From: Deltaproteobacteria bacterium
Lineage (GTDB): Bacteria > Desulfobacterota_D > UBA1144 > Nemesobacterales > JAJCZQ01
NCBI GenBank assembly: GCA_029262335.1
Contig: JAJCZQ010000013.1
Location: 1 to 64,000, forward strand
Length of the DNA stretch: 64,000 bases
Reading direction: 5' to 3'
The position numbers and the translations under genes were made by a program. Within the stretch, counting starts at the first letter, position 1. Every line of letters begins with the position of its first letter. Shown here piece by piece: positions 48,392-57,462 of the stretch. The notes below the pieces were generated by a model, which made no database searches, had not been told where the DNA came from, and saw only the letters and a program-made list of their open reading frames with translations.

Positions 48392-48419
48392 ATTCTAATA
48401 ATTTTAAATGAATTGTCAA
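48392..48419 (-). promoter_or_regulatory. Sigma-70 promoter of the orphan 5S rRNA gene
   Basis: On the minus strand the -35 is TTGACA (48414-48419, perfect) and the -10 is TAGAAT (48392-48397), with a 16-base spacer. Transcription would start about 7 bases later, near 48385, close to the 5' end of the mature 5S (48381). Confidence 0.8.
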
Positions 48420-48541
48420 TATAGTTTTGCAAATATATCTATGGCAATAAAAAATTAATGCTTATGGATTGAGTTTAAAAATATTTTTAGGTGTACTGCC
48501 CCAAACACAATAAACTCAAATGTAGCAGGATTCAGGATACC

Positions 48542-48601
48542 AGGGATCGCCGCGCCTTCGGCTCGCGATGACAATCATTTTAGAGAATTTAGCTTTTAAT
48601 T
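48542..48601 (+). repeat. REP-like repeat R2, copy 2
   Basis: A match to R2 copy 1 (45292-45351), beginning AGGGATCGCCGCGCC and ending TTTAGCTTTTAAT. R1 copy C follows directly with AAGGCCTGC. Confidence 0.8.
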
Positions 48602-48602
48602 A

Positions 48603-48776
48603 AGGCCTGCAATGAATAGCGTTAAAAAAATATGATTTCAAATCGTTAAGAAACGTAAAGGGGTTGCGGCGGGATTTTACGTTTTAGAATTAAAATTATA
48701 TTTTTAGCGTATGAATTGCCAGCCTTGATCTTTCTTTTGCTTCGTTTTCTTTATATCAAGATAAAGAAAATGAAGA
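48603..48776 (+). repeat. Dispersed structured repeat R1, copy C (internally shortened)
   Basis: Begins AGGCCTGCAATGAATAGCG. The AAACGTAAA/TTTACGTTT stem is at 48651-48659 and 48676-48684. Relative to copies A and B, the ~90-base AT-rich middle is missing, so the first module joins directly to TATTTTTAGCGTATGAATTG. The 3' module ends with an imperfect hairpin CTTCGTTTTC..GAAAATGAAG. It ends about 5 bases from the rpoD stop codon, in the opposite orientation to rpoD, so it may also mark or terminate the rpoD transcript. Confidence 0.8.
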
Positions 48777-48780
48777 TTTG

Positions 48781-50376
48781 CTATTGATCTACATAGCTTT
48801 TGATAGGTGAGGATTTGCTGGTTTTCTTTAGTTTGCTGATGGCTTTAACTTCGATTTGTCTTACTCTTTCCCTTGTAACTTTAAACTTAGTACCTACTTC
48901 TTCAAGAGTATGTTCCTTCTCTTCATCAAAACCAAACCTCATTTTGACAATATTTTCTTCCCTTGGATTTAGTGAAGTCAGCAGTGCCTCGCGCATAAGG
49001 TTCTTTAGTTCGTTCATCTCGAGGACTTCAATCGGTGATTTTGCCTCATTATCCTCTATAAAGTCCATAAGGCTTCCGTCTTCATCACCTATTGGGGTTT
49101 CAAGGGATATTGGATCACGCGCAATCTTCATTATTTTGGACACTTTATCCACAGGCATACCAACTATACCCGCGATCTCTTCCGGCTGTGGCTCCCTGCC
49201 AAGGTCCTGTACCAGTTCTCTCGAAGTTTTAACGAGCTTATTAATATTTTCGGTCATATGTACCGGGATTCTTATTATCCTGGACTGGTCCGCAAGGGCC
49301 CTTGTGATAGACTGCCTTATCCACCATGTGGCATATGTTGAAAATTTATAGCCCCTTTGGTACTCAAACTTTTCCACGGCTCTCATAAGGCCTATATTGC
49401 CTTCCTGGATAAGATCAAGGAACGGCAGTCCCCTTTTTATATAACGCCTTGCAATACTTACAACAAGTCTTAGATTCGATTCAATTAACTCCCTTCTGGC
49501 GCCATGGGTAATATTTTTCCCTTTTTTCAGTTTTGAAAGAGATTTCTTTACAGATATATGGTCATCTCCCCCGAACTGGGCCTGGATATCTTCAAGCTCC
49601 CTTTTCAGCTCAAGGCTTGTTTGCAGTGAACTATCATCACTTTTGTTATTGTTTCGCTCTATTCTTTTGCTCAGGACTTCCATCCTGTGTATATAGTCCT
49701 TAGCTTCAATGATAATCCGTTCCATCTGCATGGAGTTCAGGTTTATCTCCTCGAGATGCGATACAATAATATCATTGTTGTTCTTAAGTTTTTTTAAATA
49801 AGGCTTTTTCTTGCTTTTGGAACTTGTCCTGATTTTGTTGGCAATCTTTTCATTATCAAGATAAAGATTGGTTATTGATGTAATTGATTTACGTATACCA
49901 AACAGTACTTCTTCATCCTTAAGTTCGTTGTCTTCGTCAAGGTCTGTCACTTCGTGCACTGTAAGTGAGCCTTTCTGCAGTTTTTCACCAAGGTTTATTA
50001 CTTCCCTTATCATAAGGGGGCATTCAATAATTGACCTGGCTATTAGTTTTTTTCCTTTCTCAATCTTTTTGGAAATAAGTATTTCCTGTTCGCGGGATAG
50101 GAGGGAATGCCCTGCTATGTCCTGCAGGTATGCCCTTATGGGATCATTGTCAGCGTATTTAAGGCTTCTGGCAGTAAATACAAGGTCTCCTGACTTTTGG
50201 GAGTTCTTATCAGAATTTTCTTCCGTGCTTTCGGACTCAGGTTCATTATCATCCGATTCGCTAAAATTCTCAGATTCCAGATATTTCTCTTCTTCAGGCA
50301 TAGGTTTTCCTAACTCCCGGCTATCTTTTTCATCATTATTTGCAACATTTAAATCAGTGATTTTTTTATTACTCAT
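48781..50376 (-). CDS. rpoD: Primary RNA polymerase sigma factor
   Basis: A 531-residue sigma-70. Acidic N-terminal region (1-80) with no clear region 1.1; region 1.2 [17 protein letters not shown]; a 100+ residue non-conserved region; region 2 [37 protein letters not shown]; region 4 [21 protein letters not shown]. It recognises -35/-10 promoters such as the TTGACA/TAGAAT at the 5S gene. Its ATG overlaps the dnaG stop (TAATG), so it is translationally coupled in the macromolecular synthesis operon rpsU-dnaG-rpoD. Confidence 0.97.
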   Translation of the reverse strand: MSNKKITDLNVANNDEKDSRELGKPMPEEEKYLESENFSESDDNEPESESTEENSDKNSQKSGDLVFTARSLKYADNDPIRAYLQDIAGHSLLSREQEILISKKIEKGKKLIARSIIECPLMIREVINLGEKLQKGSLTVHEVTDLDEDNELKDEEVLFGIRKSITSITNLYLDNEKIANKIRTSSKSKKKPYLKKLKNNNDIIVSHLEEINLNSMQMERIIIEAKDYIHRMEVLSKRIERNNNKSDDSSLQTSLELKRELEDIQAQFGGDDHISVKKSLSKLKKGKNITHGARRELIESNLRLVVSIARRYIKRGLPFLDLIQEGNIGLMRAVEKFEYQRGYKFSTYATWWIRQSITRALADQSRIIRIPVHMTENINKLVKTSRELVQDLGREPQPEEIAGIVGMPVDKVSKIMKIARDPISLETPIGDEDGSLMDFIEDNEAKSPIEVLEMNELKNLMREALLTSLNPREENIVKMRFGFDEEKEHTLEEVGTKFKVTRERVRQIEVKAISKLKKTSKSSPIKSYVDQ

Positions 50377-52148
50377 TAACGAAGCTCACTCTTTAACTGT
50401 TTCTCTTCGAGTATCAGGTTCCTGTAGTCTTCAAGGAGACTTTTCTCTGTATCGAGATCAGAATCCGTTTTTAAATGCTGAATCTGGTTTCGTTTGCTGA
50501 GCAGCTTTTCCTTCACCTTTCTTAATTTTAACCTGTTTATGCACTCTTTTAACATCTTTTCTGCAAAGTTTTTATCAATTATATCATCTGATGAAAAAAC
50601 TGCTTTGGAAATAAGTGTCTGCGAATCGGGATCTGAAATGCTGTTAATAAGTGAATTTATGTCTTCATAATTTCCGGATATGTTCTTTTTTACTATTTCC
50701 AGTATGTTGGGGTTGCCTATATAATCGTTAATGGTATCTGCAATCGCAGCTGTTATTAATTCCGGGTATTTAAGGCAGATTTTTAATATAAGCAGTTCGT
50801 AAGAATCTACTTCAACAGTACCCGCGGCCTTTGGTTTACCGGGAGTATCACTTCTAGCCGGGCCGGTATTGAGCAGGGAATGAAGATCACTTTCTCTGAA
50901 CCCAAAGGTATTGGAACACTGTTTTACATAATGCGACTTTTCTACAGAGCTTTCAATCTTGTGTGCAAATTCAATTAGATGGTCTGCAAGTTCAGGCCTT
51001 GAGAACCTTCCGCTGTTAAATTCACCTGACATTTTATTAATAAAATATTCCACTAAGTCCATTGAGTCATCTATCAGACTTTCCAAACTGTCCTGCCCGT
51101 TATCCAGAATGTAACGGTCCGGGTCAGTACCATCAGGCAATATTACCATCTTTGGGTTTATACCCGTTTGAAGTAAAATCTCCCCCGTCCTCAATGCAGC
51201 CTTAATACCTGATTCATCTCCATCATATAATATTACTACATTTTTGGTATATCTCTTCAAAATTCTGGAATGATCCGCACTAAAGGAAGTACCAAGAGTT
51301 GCAGCCACATTTTTTATACCGCCTGAGAAAAGACTGAGAAAATCCATGTATCCTTCGACAAGTATCACCCTGCCGGATTTTTTGATATGTTCTATGGAAT
51401 TAAAGAGGCCGTAAAAGGAGCTCCGCTTTTTATAGAGTGATGATTCGGGGGAATTAAGATATTTTGGTTTATCGTTCTCACTTAGCACCCTGCCTCCGAA
51501 CCCTATAATGTCTCCGTTTACATCTATAATAGGAAACATTATCCTGTGGCGGAAACGATCGTAATATTCGTCCCTTCCGTCTTTACGTACCAAAAGGCCC
51601 GTCTCTGCCCCATATTGAAACGGAACATTTTTTTCCTTAAATATACTAAATAGGTTGTCCCAGCCCTCACCTACGTATCCGAGCTTAAACTCTTTTGCAA
51701 TTTCCGAAGTTATTCCCCTGCCGGCAAGATAGTCCCTTGCAGGTGCAGAGTTTTTATTTTTTAACAGATTTTTGTGGAAAAAGGATATAGCAAGATTATT
51801 TACTTTTAAAAGGTTAGTACGGTTTGAGGATTTTTCTTTTTTGGTCTTATCAGTGGAAAGTGTGATATTGAGTTTTTGTGCAAGTTCTTCAAGGGCTTCC
51901 CTGAAGGTCAGGTTCCTGTAGTTAACCAGGAAACTGAATATATCGCCGCCTGCCCCACAGCTAAAACAGTGGTAGAGGCCCTTCTCTTCATTTACCTGCA
52001 TTGATGGATTCTTATCGTCGTGGAAAGGACAAAGACCGGTATAGGTTCTTCCGGACCTTTTGAGAGAGATATAGGTACTAATCAGGTCAACAATACTTAA
52101 CCTCCGTTTAATCTCTTCAATTGCAAAATCGTAGGAAGATGTTCCCAT
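50376..52148 (-). CDS. dnaG: DNA primase
   Basis: A 590-residue DnaG. The N-terminal CHC2 zinc ribbon is [10 protein letters not shown]...[11 protein letters not shown]. The TOPRIM core shows [13 protein letters not shown] and [10 protein letters not shown] (metal-binding Asp pair). A C-terminal helicase-binding region follows. It makes RNA primers for replication. It lies between rpsU and rpoD; its stop overlaps the rpoD start. Confidence 0.96.
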   Translation of the reverse strand: MGTSSYDFAIEEIKRRLSIVDLISTYISLKRSGRTYTGLCPFHDDKNPSMQVNEEKGLYHCFSCGAGGDIFSFLVNYRNLTFREALEELAQKLNITLSTDKTKKEKSSNRTNLLKVNNLAISFFHKNLLKNKNSAPARDYLAGRGITSEIAKEFKLGYVGEGWDNLFSIFKEKNVPFQYGAETGLLVRKDGRDEYYDRFRHRIMFPIIDVNGDIIGFGGRVLSENDKPKYLNSPESSLYKKRSSFYGLFNSIEHIKKSGRVILVEGYMDFLSLFSGGIKNVAATLGTSFSADHSRILKRYTKNVVILYDGDESGIKAALRTGEILLQTGINPKMVILPDGTDPDRYILDNGQDSLESLIDDSMDLVEYFINKMSGEFNSGRFSRPELADHLIEFAHKIESSVEKSHYVKQCSNTFGFRESDLHSLLNTGPARSDTPGKPKAAGTVEVDSYELLILKICLKYPELITAAIADTINDYIGNPNILEIVKKNISGNYEDINSLINSISDPDSQTLISKAVFSSDDIIDKNFAEKMLKECINRLKLRKVKEKLLSKRNQIQHLKTDSDLDTEKSLLEDYRNLILEEKQLKSELR

Positions 52149-52219
52149 TAACTTTTGTAAAGCTTGATAATATTAAATACGTTTTTGAAACAGATTTTAA
52201 CTCAGAGTTATAAGTGCTG

Positions 52220-52408
52220 CTAGTTCCTGGTTTTCTTCATCTGGCGTTTTTTAGCAGCATACTTTTTCTTTTTCTTGGTCTGGCTTGGCTTTTCATAGTA
52301 TTCGCGCCTTCTGACTTCAGATAGAATCCCACCTTTCTCTACCTGCTTCTTGAATCTCTTTAGAGCGCTGTCAATACTTTCTGTGCTGCCTACGTGAATA
52401 CCTGGCAT
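52220..52408 (-). CDS. rpsU: 30S ribosomal protein S21
   Basis: A 62-residue bS21 with the typical [22 protein letters not shown] start followed by a basic tail ([15 protein letters not shown]). It heads the rpsU-dnaG-rpoD operon. RBS AGGAGGT precedes the ATG. A promoter lies at 52448-52476. Confidence 0.95.
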   Translation of the reverse strand: MPGIHVGSTESIDSALKRFKKQVEKGGILSEVRRREYYEKPSQTKKKKKYAAKKRQMKKTRN

Positions 52409-52447
52409 ATGTTGTTACTACCTCCTGGTTACTAAAAAAACAAAGTA

Positions 52448-52476
52448 AAAGTAAAGAATGATGGCCCCATTGTCAA
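52448..52476 (-). promoter_or_regulatory. Probable sigma-70 promoter of the rpsU-dnaG-rpoD operon
   Basis: A perfect TTGACA (minus strand 52471-52476) is followed after 17 bases by TACTTT (52448-52453), a weak -10. The signal lies just downstream of the stop of the 57-residue gene. Confidence 0.5.
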
Positions 52477-52485
52477 GTAAAGTGT

Positions 52486-52659
52486 TTAATCTTTTTTGGG
52501 GAATACACCAAAATTCTCACAGTTTTTCTTTATTTGTTCTTCTATTTTTTCTGCATTTAATTTTTCATACTCATGGTCGTATTCATCTTCAAACCTGTGT
52601 TCCTCAAATCTTACAAGCCATGAATCCCTGCCGTCGCGTACTTTATCAATTAAAGCCAT
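52486..52659 (-). CDS. Small charged protein of unknown function
   Basis: A 57-residue protein starting at ATG 52659 with a strong RBS (CAGGAGAA about 7 bases upstream). The sequence is highly charged and ends with FGVFPKKD: MALIDKVRDGRDSWLVRFEE, then EDEYDHEYEKLNAEKIEE. It lies 19 bases after the deacetylase gene and 78 bases before rpsU on the same strand. The first half (DGRDSWLVRFEEHRF) could be a small folded domain. No family was recognised. Confidence 0.7.
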   Translation of the reverse strand: MALIDKVRDGRDSWLVRFEEHRFEDEYDHEYEKLNAEKIEEQIKKNCENFGVFPKKD

Positions 52660-52678
52660 CTTTAATTCTCCTGAATAT

Positions 52679-54040
52679 TTAATTTAGTAATGATTTTACT
52701 GGCGTTATCTCAATTTTTCCATTAAATTTTGGAATTTCCTCGGCCAGAGCCTGTATTGTCTGTGGATAAGGGTGGCATATCCCTATGGCATAACCGTTCT
52801 TTTCCGCCTTACTTATAAGCTTTTTAAGCTGGCTTACAACATAGCTCTTTCCTTTTTTCTTATTATCAAGAAACACGTCTCTTCTGGCCACTTTTACACC
52901 TTCTTCCTTGGCAAGGCTGTATCCCATTGATTTTGGGGTTGTAAGGCTGTCTACCCAAAAAAGTCCTTTATTTTTCAGATTAAGCATCACAAGCCTCATC
53001 AGCTCTTCGTTCTCGGTAAACTTGGAGCCCATATGATTATTTACCCCTATCACGTTTGGTACTGAAGCAAGGTTTGCGTTAAGCTGGGCTATAATCAGAT
53101 CTTTTGGCTGTCCTACCATTAAAACACCTTCACCCGCATCGTCTGCGTTATATCCGGAAGAAGCTTTAGGCTCCATTGGCTGATGCAGAATTACATCTAT
53201 TCCGTATTCCCCGGCCTTTTTTGCAGCATAAATGGAATGAGGCCTCTTGGGCATAATGGCAAATGTAATATTGGGTGAAAGCTCAACGAGCTGGTCAACA
53301 TATTTTTTGCTTAATCCTACGTCATCAACAATTATTGAAATTCTGGGGATTTTACCATCAGGGGTCTTTGATACATAACTGTAGTCCCCTGCTTTATCTG
53401 TCTTATCAGCCTTTTTTACTTCAGCAGTTTTTTCAGGCTGTTTTTCTGATTTTTTCTCGGCCTTTTTTTCCGGTGTCTTTTCAACTTTTTTGGGTTCCTG
53501 TTTTTTCTCCTGCTTTTTTACTACTACTTTTGGTTTACCGGTCAGAAACCTGAGTTTATGAGTGTCGTAGCCGTCTATCTTAATACTTGCTGTGTAGCCG
53601 CTCTTGAATTTCTCAATATTATATTCAACTTTCTTATTAATATTGCTGCTGCCGATGTCCTTTAAAACTCCGTCCAGGCTGTTTTTACTGATATTTTTAT
53701 CAAGTTTTATGTATTTAATATTCTGGGCCCAGTTAACACCGTCCTGTTCTTTTTTAACAGTTTCTTCATCAGTGACATTCTTTTCCGAAATCCCAAGCTT
53801 AAAAAACATCCTGTAAATATCAGAATCAACTTTTTCAATCTCACCTGCAAGTTGTTCAGACGCACGGGTATTCTTTTCCGAAGATAGATTTCCCTTAAGG
53901 AGATTGAGGCCAAAAAGAGTAATCCCTACCAGCAGTATAAAACCTGCTACAACAATATAAGTTTTGTTGGGATTTGCCTTTTTTTTCCTAGGCCTTCTCT
54001 GCCGGGGTTTAGGTGGAGTCTTACTGGTTTTTTTAGTCAA
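52679..54040 (-). CDS. Divergent polysaccharide deacetylase family protein
   Basis: A 453-residue protein with an N-terminal membrane anchor (about residues 25-47), a long Lys/Glu/Pro-rich linker (about 170-225) and a C-terminal divergent polysaccharide deacetylase (DUF610-type) domain. Core segments are ISIIVDDVGLSKKYVDQL, HQPMEPK, GVNNHMGSKFTE and FWVDSLTTPKSM. This domain acts on peptidoglycan or surface polysaccharide in the periplasm; the catalytic metal site is not certain. It lies 24 bases after ctpA, a pairing seen in many Gram-negatives. Confidence 0.88.
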   Translation of the reverse strand: MTKKTSKTPPKPRQRRPRKKKANPNKTYIVVAGFILLVGITLFGLNLLKGNLSSEKNTRASEQLAGEIEKVDSDIYRMFFKLGISEKNVTDEETVKKEQDGVNWAQNIKYIKLDKNISKNSLDGVLKDIGSSNINKKVEYNIEKFKSGYTASIKIDGYDTHKLRFLTGKPKVVVKKQEKKQEPKKVEKTPEKKAEKKSEKQPEKTAEVKKADKTDKAGDYSYVSKTPDGKIPRISIIVDDVGLSKKYVDQLVELSPNITFAIMPKRPHSIYAAKKAGEYGIDVILHQPMEPKASSGYNADDAGEGVLMVGQPKDLIIAQLNANLASVPNVIGVNNHMGSKFTENEELMRLVMLNLKNKGLFWVDSLTTPKSMGYSLAKEEGVKVARRDVFLDNKKKGKSYVVSQLKKLISKAEKNGYAIGICHPYPQTIQALAEEIPKFNGKIEITPVKSLLN

Positions 54041-54064
54041 TTTTAATTACCTGGAATCCTGATT

Positions 54065-55186
54065 TCAGTTTTTATTAATAAGTTCAATTGCCCTGTTAAG
54101 CTGGGCATCCTGGTCTTTTTTGTCGTTTTTTATCAGTACATCAGGCATAACACCGATTTTGTTTATTGCACTTCCCTTGGGGGTAAAAAAACGTGCCGTA
54201 GTGAGCTTAACGCCGGAGCCGTCATCAAGCTTAATAATTGCCTGTACAGAACCTTTCCCGAAGGTATTTGAACCCACAATAGTTGCATTGCCCGTATCTT
54301 TGAGTGCGCCTGCAAATACTTCGGAAGCACTCGCACTGCCTTCGTTTACAAGCACCACCGTGTATTTAGGATCAATTTTGTGATTATTATTGGCAAAATA
54401 CTCTTTTGACTGTTCAACGCTCCTGCCCCTGATACTTACAATAACCCCGTCATCAATAAAATCATCCGCCATTGATACCGCCTGGTCCAAAAGCCCGCCG
54501 GGATTGTTTCTAAGGTCAATTATAAGGCCGTTTAGTTTGTTGCCGCTCTGTTTGTTTAATTTATTGTAGATGTTAATGAAGTCGTCCCTGGAATTTTTCT
54601 GAAACTGAAGGACCCTTATATATGCAATATTACCGTCCAGTATCTCTCCCCTGACACTCTGGATTTTAACGATTTCGCGCTTTAGTACAATGTCCCTTGG
54701 TTTTTTAACACCCTTGGAACGAATGGTAAGCAGGACTTCGGATCCGACGGGGCCTCTAAGCTGCCTGATTGCTTCGGCGGAGCTTAGGCCGCGCACAATT
54801 TTACCGTTAATAGCGGTTATTACATCACCGGATTTTATCCCGGCGCGTGAAGCAGGTGTATCATCAATCGCAGAAATAATTGTTAGAAGCCCGTTTTTAT
54901 TTGTAACTTCTATTCCCAGGCCGCCGAACTCCCCGTAAGTATCCACTTCGAGTTCGTTGAAATTCTCAGGCGAAAGGTAGACTGAATAAGGATCCAGTGT
55001 CCTGAGCATGCCGTTTATTGCCTGCTCCGTAAGTTTTCTGGACTCTACTTCGTCAACATAGTTGTTCTCAATCAGGTCCAGCACCTTGGTAAAATTAGAC
55101 AGTCCCTTATATACGTCATCATTAGAGGCAAAAAGGGGCAACTGGAAACATAATAAAATAAGAGTTGTATAAGTTATCTTTTTCAT
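54065..55186 (-). CDS. ctpA: C-terminal processing peptidase (S41 family)
   Basis: A 373-residue periplasmic protease with a signal peptide, a PDZ domain (about 85-165: GGLGIEVTNKNGLLTII, ASRAGIKSGDVITAINGK) and the S41 serine protease core. NEGSASASEVFAGAL holds the catalytic Ser and SNTFGKGSVQ the Lys. It trims C-termini of envelope proteins. Together with the downstream deacetylase it implies a cell-wall processing unit. Confidence 0.95.
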   Translation of the reverse strand: MKKITYTTLILLCFQLPLFASNDDVYKGLSNFTKVLDLIENNYVDEVESRKLTEQAINGMLRTLDPYSVYLSPENFNELEVDTYGEFGGLGIEVTNKNGLLTIISAIDDTPASRAGIKSGDVITAINGKIVRGLSSAEAIRQLRGPVGSEVLLTIRSKGVKKPRDIVLKREIVKIQSVRGEILDGNIAYIRVLQFQKNSRDDFINIYNKLNKQSGNKLNGLIIDLRNNPGGLLDQAVSMADDFIDDGVIVSIRGRSVEQSKEYFANNNHKIDPKYTVVLVNEGSASASEVFAGALKDTGNATIVGSNTFGKGSVQAIIKLDDGSGVKLTTARFFTPKGSAINKIGVMPDVLIKNDKKDQDAQLNRAIELINKN

Positions 55187-55297
55187 AATAATTTAGTAGA
55201 TTATATTTATAATATTGATTCAGAAAAACAAGAACATTACAACTAGATTTTTTCTGATAAAGTATTACAATTTAGAACTTTAAAACACCGGGTGAAT

Positions 55298-55516
55298 ATG
55301 ACTCAATTATTTTTAAACCTTATTAAAAGATATCTGGAAAGTTTCAATACTTCTATTCCTGAAATTACAAAGAACTGGTTTATTCTCACCAAAGTCCTTT
55401 TCTATGTTGGTGCTGTATTTGTATACATTCTAACTTTTATAGTATTAGTGTGTGTAATATTAATAATTCAGTTTATCGCTTTCCCCGTATCATTAATATA
55501 TAAATACCTGTATTAA
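55298..55516 (+). CDS. Small membrane protein
   Basis: A 72-residue protein from ATG 55298 (an in-frame GTG at 55292 is possible). The N-terminus is basic and amphipathic (LIKRYLESFNTSIPEITKNW), followed by one long hydrophobic region from about residue 28 to 62 that may be one or two helices. Only 48 bases before uppS on the same strand. The RBS is weak. Function unknown. Confidence 0.5.
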   Translation: MTQLFLNLIKRYLESFNTSIPEITKNWFILTKVLFYVGAVFVYILTFIVLVCVILIIQFIAFPVSLIYKYLY

Positions 55517-55564
55517 CTTTACCCTATGTTTTCCGAATAGAAATCCTTACCTGAGCAGTTTATT

Positions 55565-56302
55565 ATGAAAAATCCTGACAAATTAGACCATAAACACTTA
55601 CCTGAGCACGTGGTAATAATAATGGACGGCAACGGAAGGTGGGCCGAACGCAAAAACCTCAGCAGAATCACCGGGCACAGGGAAGGAATAAAAGCCGTAA
55701 GCTCGATAGTTGGTGCTGGCAGGGAAGTCGGCCTTAAATATATAACCCTCTTTGCTTTTTCAGCACAGAACTGGAACAGGCCAAAAAAAGAAGTACTGGC
55801 ACTAATGGAACTGCTGAAACAGTACCTGATAGAAGAAGGTGAAAGACTGGTAGAGCAGGACATAAAACTAAATGCTATCGGCAGGCTCTATCAGCTCCCG
55901 GAAGACGTAGTTGAAACACTAGAATCTATTATCCACAAAACAAAAGACTGCAAAACCATGACACTCACCCTCGCACTAAGTTACGGGAGCAGGGAAGAAA
56001 TAGTCGACACTGTAAAGACATTGATCAAAAAAGGTATAGACCCCGAGAAAATAGACGAAGAGACCATAAGCAAACATCTTTATACATCGGACATTCCGGA
56101 CCCGGATCTTCTCATAAGGACGAGCGGGGAGATGAGGATCTCAAACTTTCTTTTATGGCAACTGGCCTATACTGAGATTTACGTGACTAAAACCCTTTGG
56201 CCCAACTTTAGAAAACGCCACCTGATAAAAGCAATCCAAAATTACCAAAACCGTGAAAGGCGCTTTGGCCTTACCGGGAAACAGATTCAAAAAAGAGATT
56301 AA
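55565..56302 (+). CDS. uppS: Isoprenyl transferase (undecaprenyl diphosphate synthase)
   Basis: A 245-residue cis-prenyltransferase making the undecaprenyl carrier for peptidoglycan. The catalytic Asp21 is in IIMDGNGRWAERKNL. Further signatures are GHREGIKAV, FAFSAQNWNRP and DLLIRTSGEMRISNFLLWQ. It is followed after 2 bases by dxr, whereas many genomes place cdsA between them. Confidence 0.95.
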   Translation: MKNPDKLDHKHLPEHVVIIMDGNGRWAERKNLSRITGHREGIKAVSSIVGAGREVGLKYITLFAFSAQNWNRPKKEVLALMELLKQYLIEEGERLVEQDIKLNAIGRLYQLPEDVVETLESIIHKTKDCKTMTLTLALSYGSREEIVDTVKTLIKKGIDPEKIDEETISKHLYTSDIPDPDLLIRTSGEMRISNFLLWQLAYTEIYVTKTLWPNFRKRHLIKAIQNYQNRERRFGLTGKQIQKRD

Positions 56303-56304
56303 CT

Positions 56305-57453
56305 TTGAAAAAAATATCAATACTGGGATCAACAGGCTCCATCGGCACGCAGACACTTGAAGTCATCGAACAGTTTCCGGACAGGTTTGAGGTTATTGCA
56401 CTTGGAGCAGGCACCAATACAGATCTTTTAAAAAAACAGGTTGAGAAATTTAAGCCGAAATTTGCAGCTGTTAAAAATGAAGAATATGCAGATGAACTAC
56501 AAAGCATTTTAAATTACAGCCAGACAGAGATTATTTATGGTGATGAGGGTTATTGTAAGATTGCCACATTACCCGGGGCAGATATGGTTGTTTCCTCGAT
56601 GGTTGGTTCTGCAGGACTAAAACCAACCTACGCCGCAATCGAAGCCGGGAAGGCAGTTGGCCTTGCCAACAAGGAATCACTTGTGGTGGCCGGCAAGGTA
56701 CTTACTGAAGCAGCAAAAAAAAGCGGCTCGCAGATACTTCCCATAGACAGTGAACACAGTGCAATATTCCAGGCCCTTAGCGGTTCACCCAGAAGTGAAG
56801 TAAAAAAACTGATAATTACAGCCTCAGGCGGCCCGTTTAGAAACACACCCAAAGAGGATCTGTCCGGTGTGACTGTGGAGAGTGCACTTAAACATCCAAC
56901 ATGGAAAATGGGCAATAAAATTACAATTGATTCTTCCACCCTTATAAATAAAGGTTTTGAAGTTATCGAAGCCAGGTGGCTTTTTGATATTAGTGTTGAA
57001 TCCATTTCGGTGTGGATTCATCCTCAAAGTATAGTACACTCTATGGTTGAATTTATAGACGGCTCCATTATTTCGCAGCTGGGTATTCCGGACATGAAAA
57101 TCCCGATAGCTTATGCCCTCTCTTATCCCGGGAGGCTACCGTTAAATAAAGCGGATGCAGTGCCCGTTGACTATTCTTCACTTTCTTTTGAAGAGGTAGA
57201 CTTCAATAAATTCAGGGGACTTGGGCTTGCTTTCCAGGCCATTAAAGAAGGCGGGACAATGCCGGCAGTACTTAATGCTGCAAATGAAATAGCTGTAAAC
57301 GAGTTTTTAAATAAGAAAATAAATTACACAGAAATAGTTAAAATAATTGAAAAAGTAATGGAACTTCATAAAACAGTAGATATATTTTCCATTGAAGACA
57401 GCCTGATTGCCGATAAATGGGCAAGATCAGAAGCTAAATCACTTATAAATTAG
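56305..57453 (+). CDS. dxr: 1-deoxy-D-xylulose 5-phosphate reductoisomerase
   Basis: A 382-residue Dxr, the committing step of the MEP isoprenoid pathway. The start is TTG (no ATG in place). NADPH site GSTGSIGTQTLEVI (residues 7-20), then LANKESLVVAG, metal/substrate residues in IDSEHSAIFQ and SGGPFRN, and PTWKMGNKITIDSSTLINKG. It feeds the pathway that uppS consumes, fitting their adjacency. Confidence 0.95.
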   Translation: MKKISILGSTGSIGTQTLEVIEQFPDRFEVIALGAGTNTDLLKKQVEKFKPKFAAVKNEEYADELQSILNYSQTEIIYGDEGYCKIATLPGADMVVSSMVGSAGLKPTYAAIEAGKAVGLANKESLVVAGKVLTEAAKKSGSQILPIDSEHSAIFQALSGSPRSEVKKLIITASGGPFRNTPKEDLSGVTVESALKHPTWKMGNKITIDSSTLINKGFEVIEARWLFDISVESISVWIHPQSIVHSMVEFIDGSIISQLGIPDMKIPIAYALSYPGRLPLNKADAVPVDYSSLSFEEVDFNKFRGLGLAFQAIKEGGTMPAVLNAANEIAVNEFLNKKINYTEIVKIIEKVMELHKTVDIFSIEDSLIADKWARSEAKSLIN

Positions 57454-57462
57454 GAGAAATTA

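Noticed and set aside
55292-55297. GTG 55292 as start of the small protein before uppS
   Set aside because: ATG 55298 is six bases later and about equally supported; the ATG was preferred, though the choice stays uncertain.
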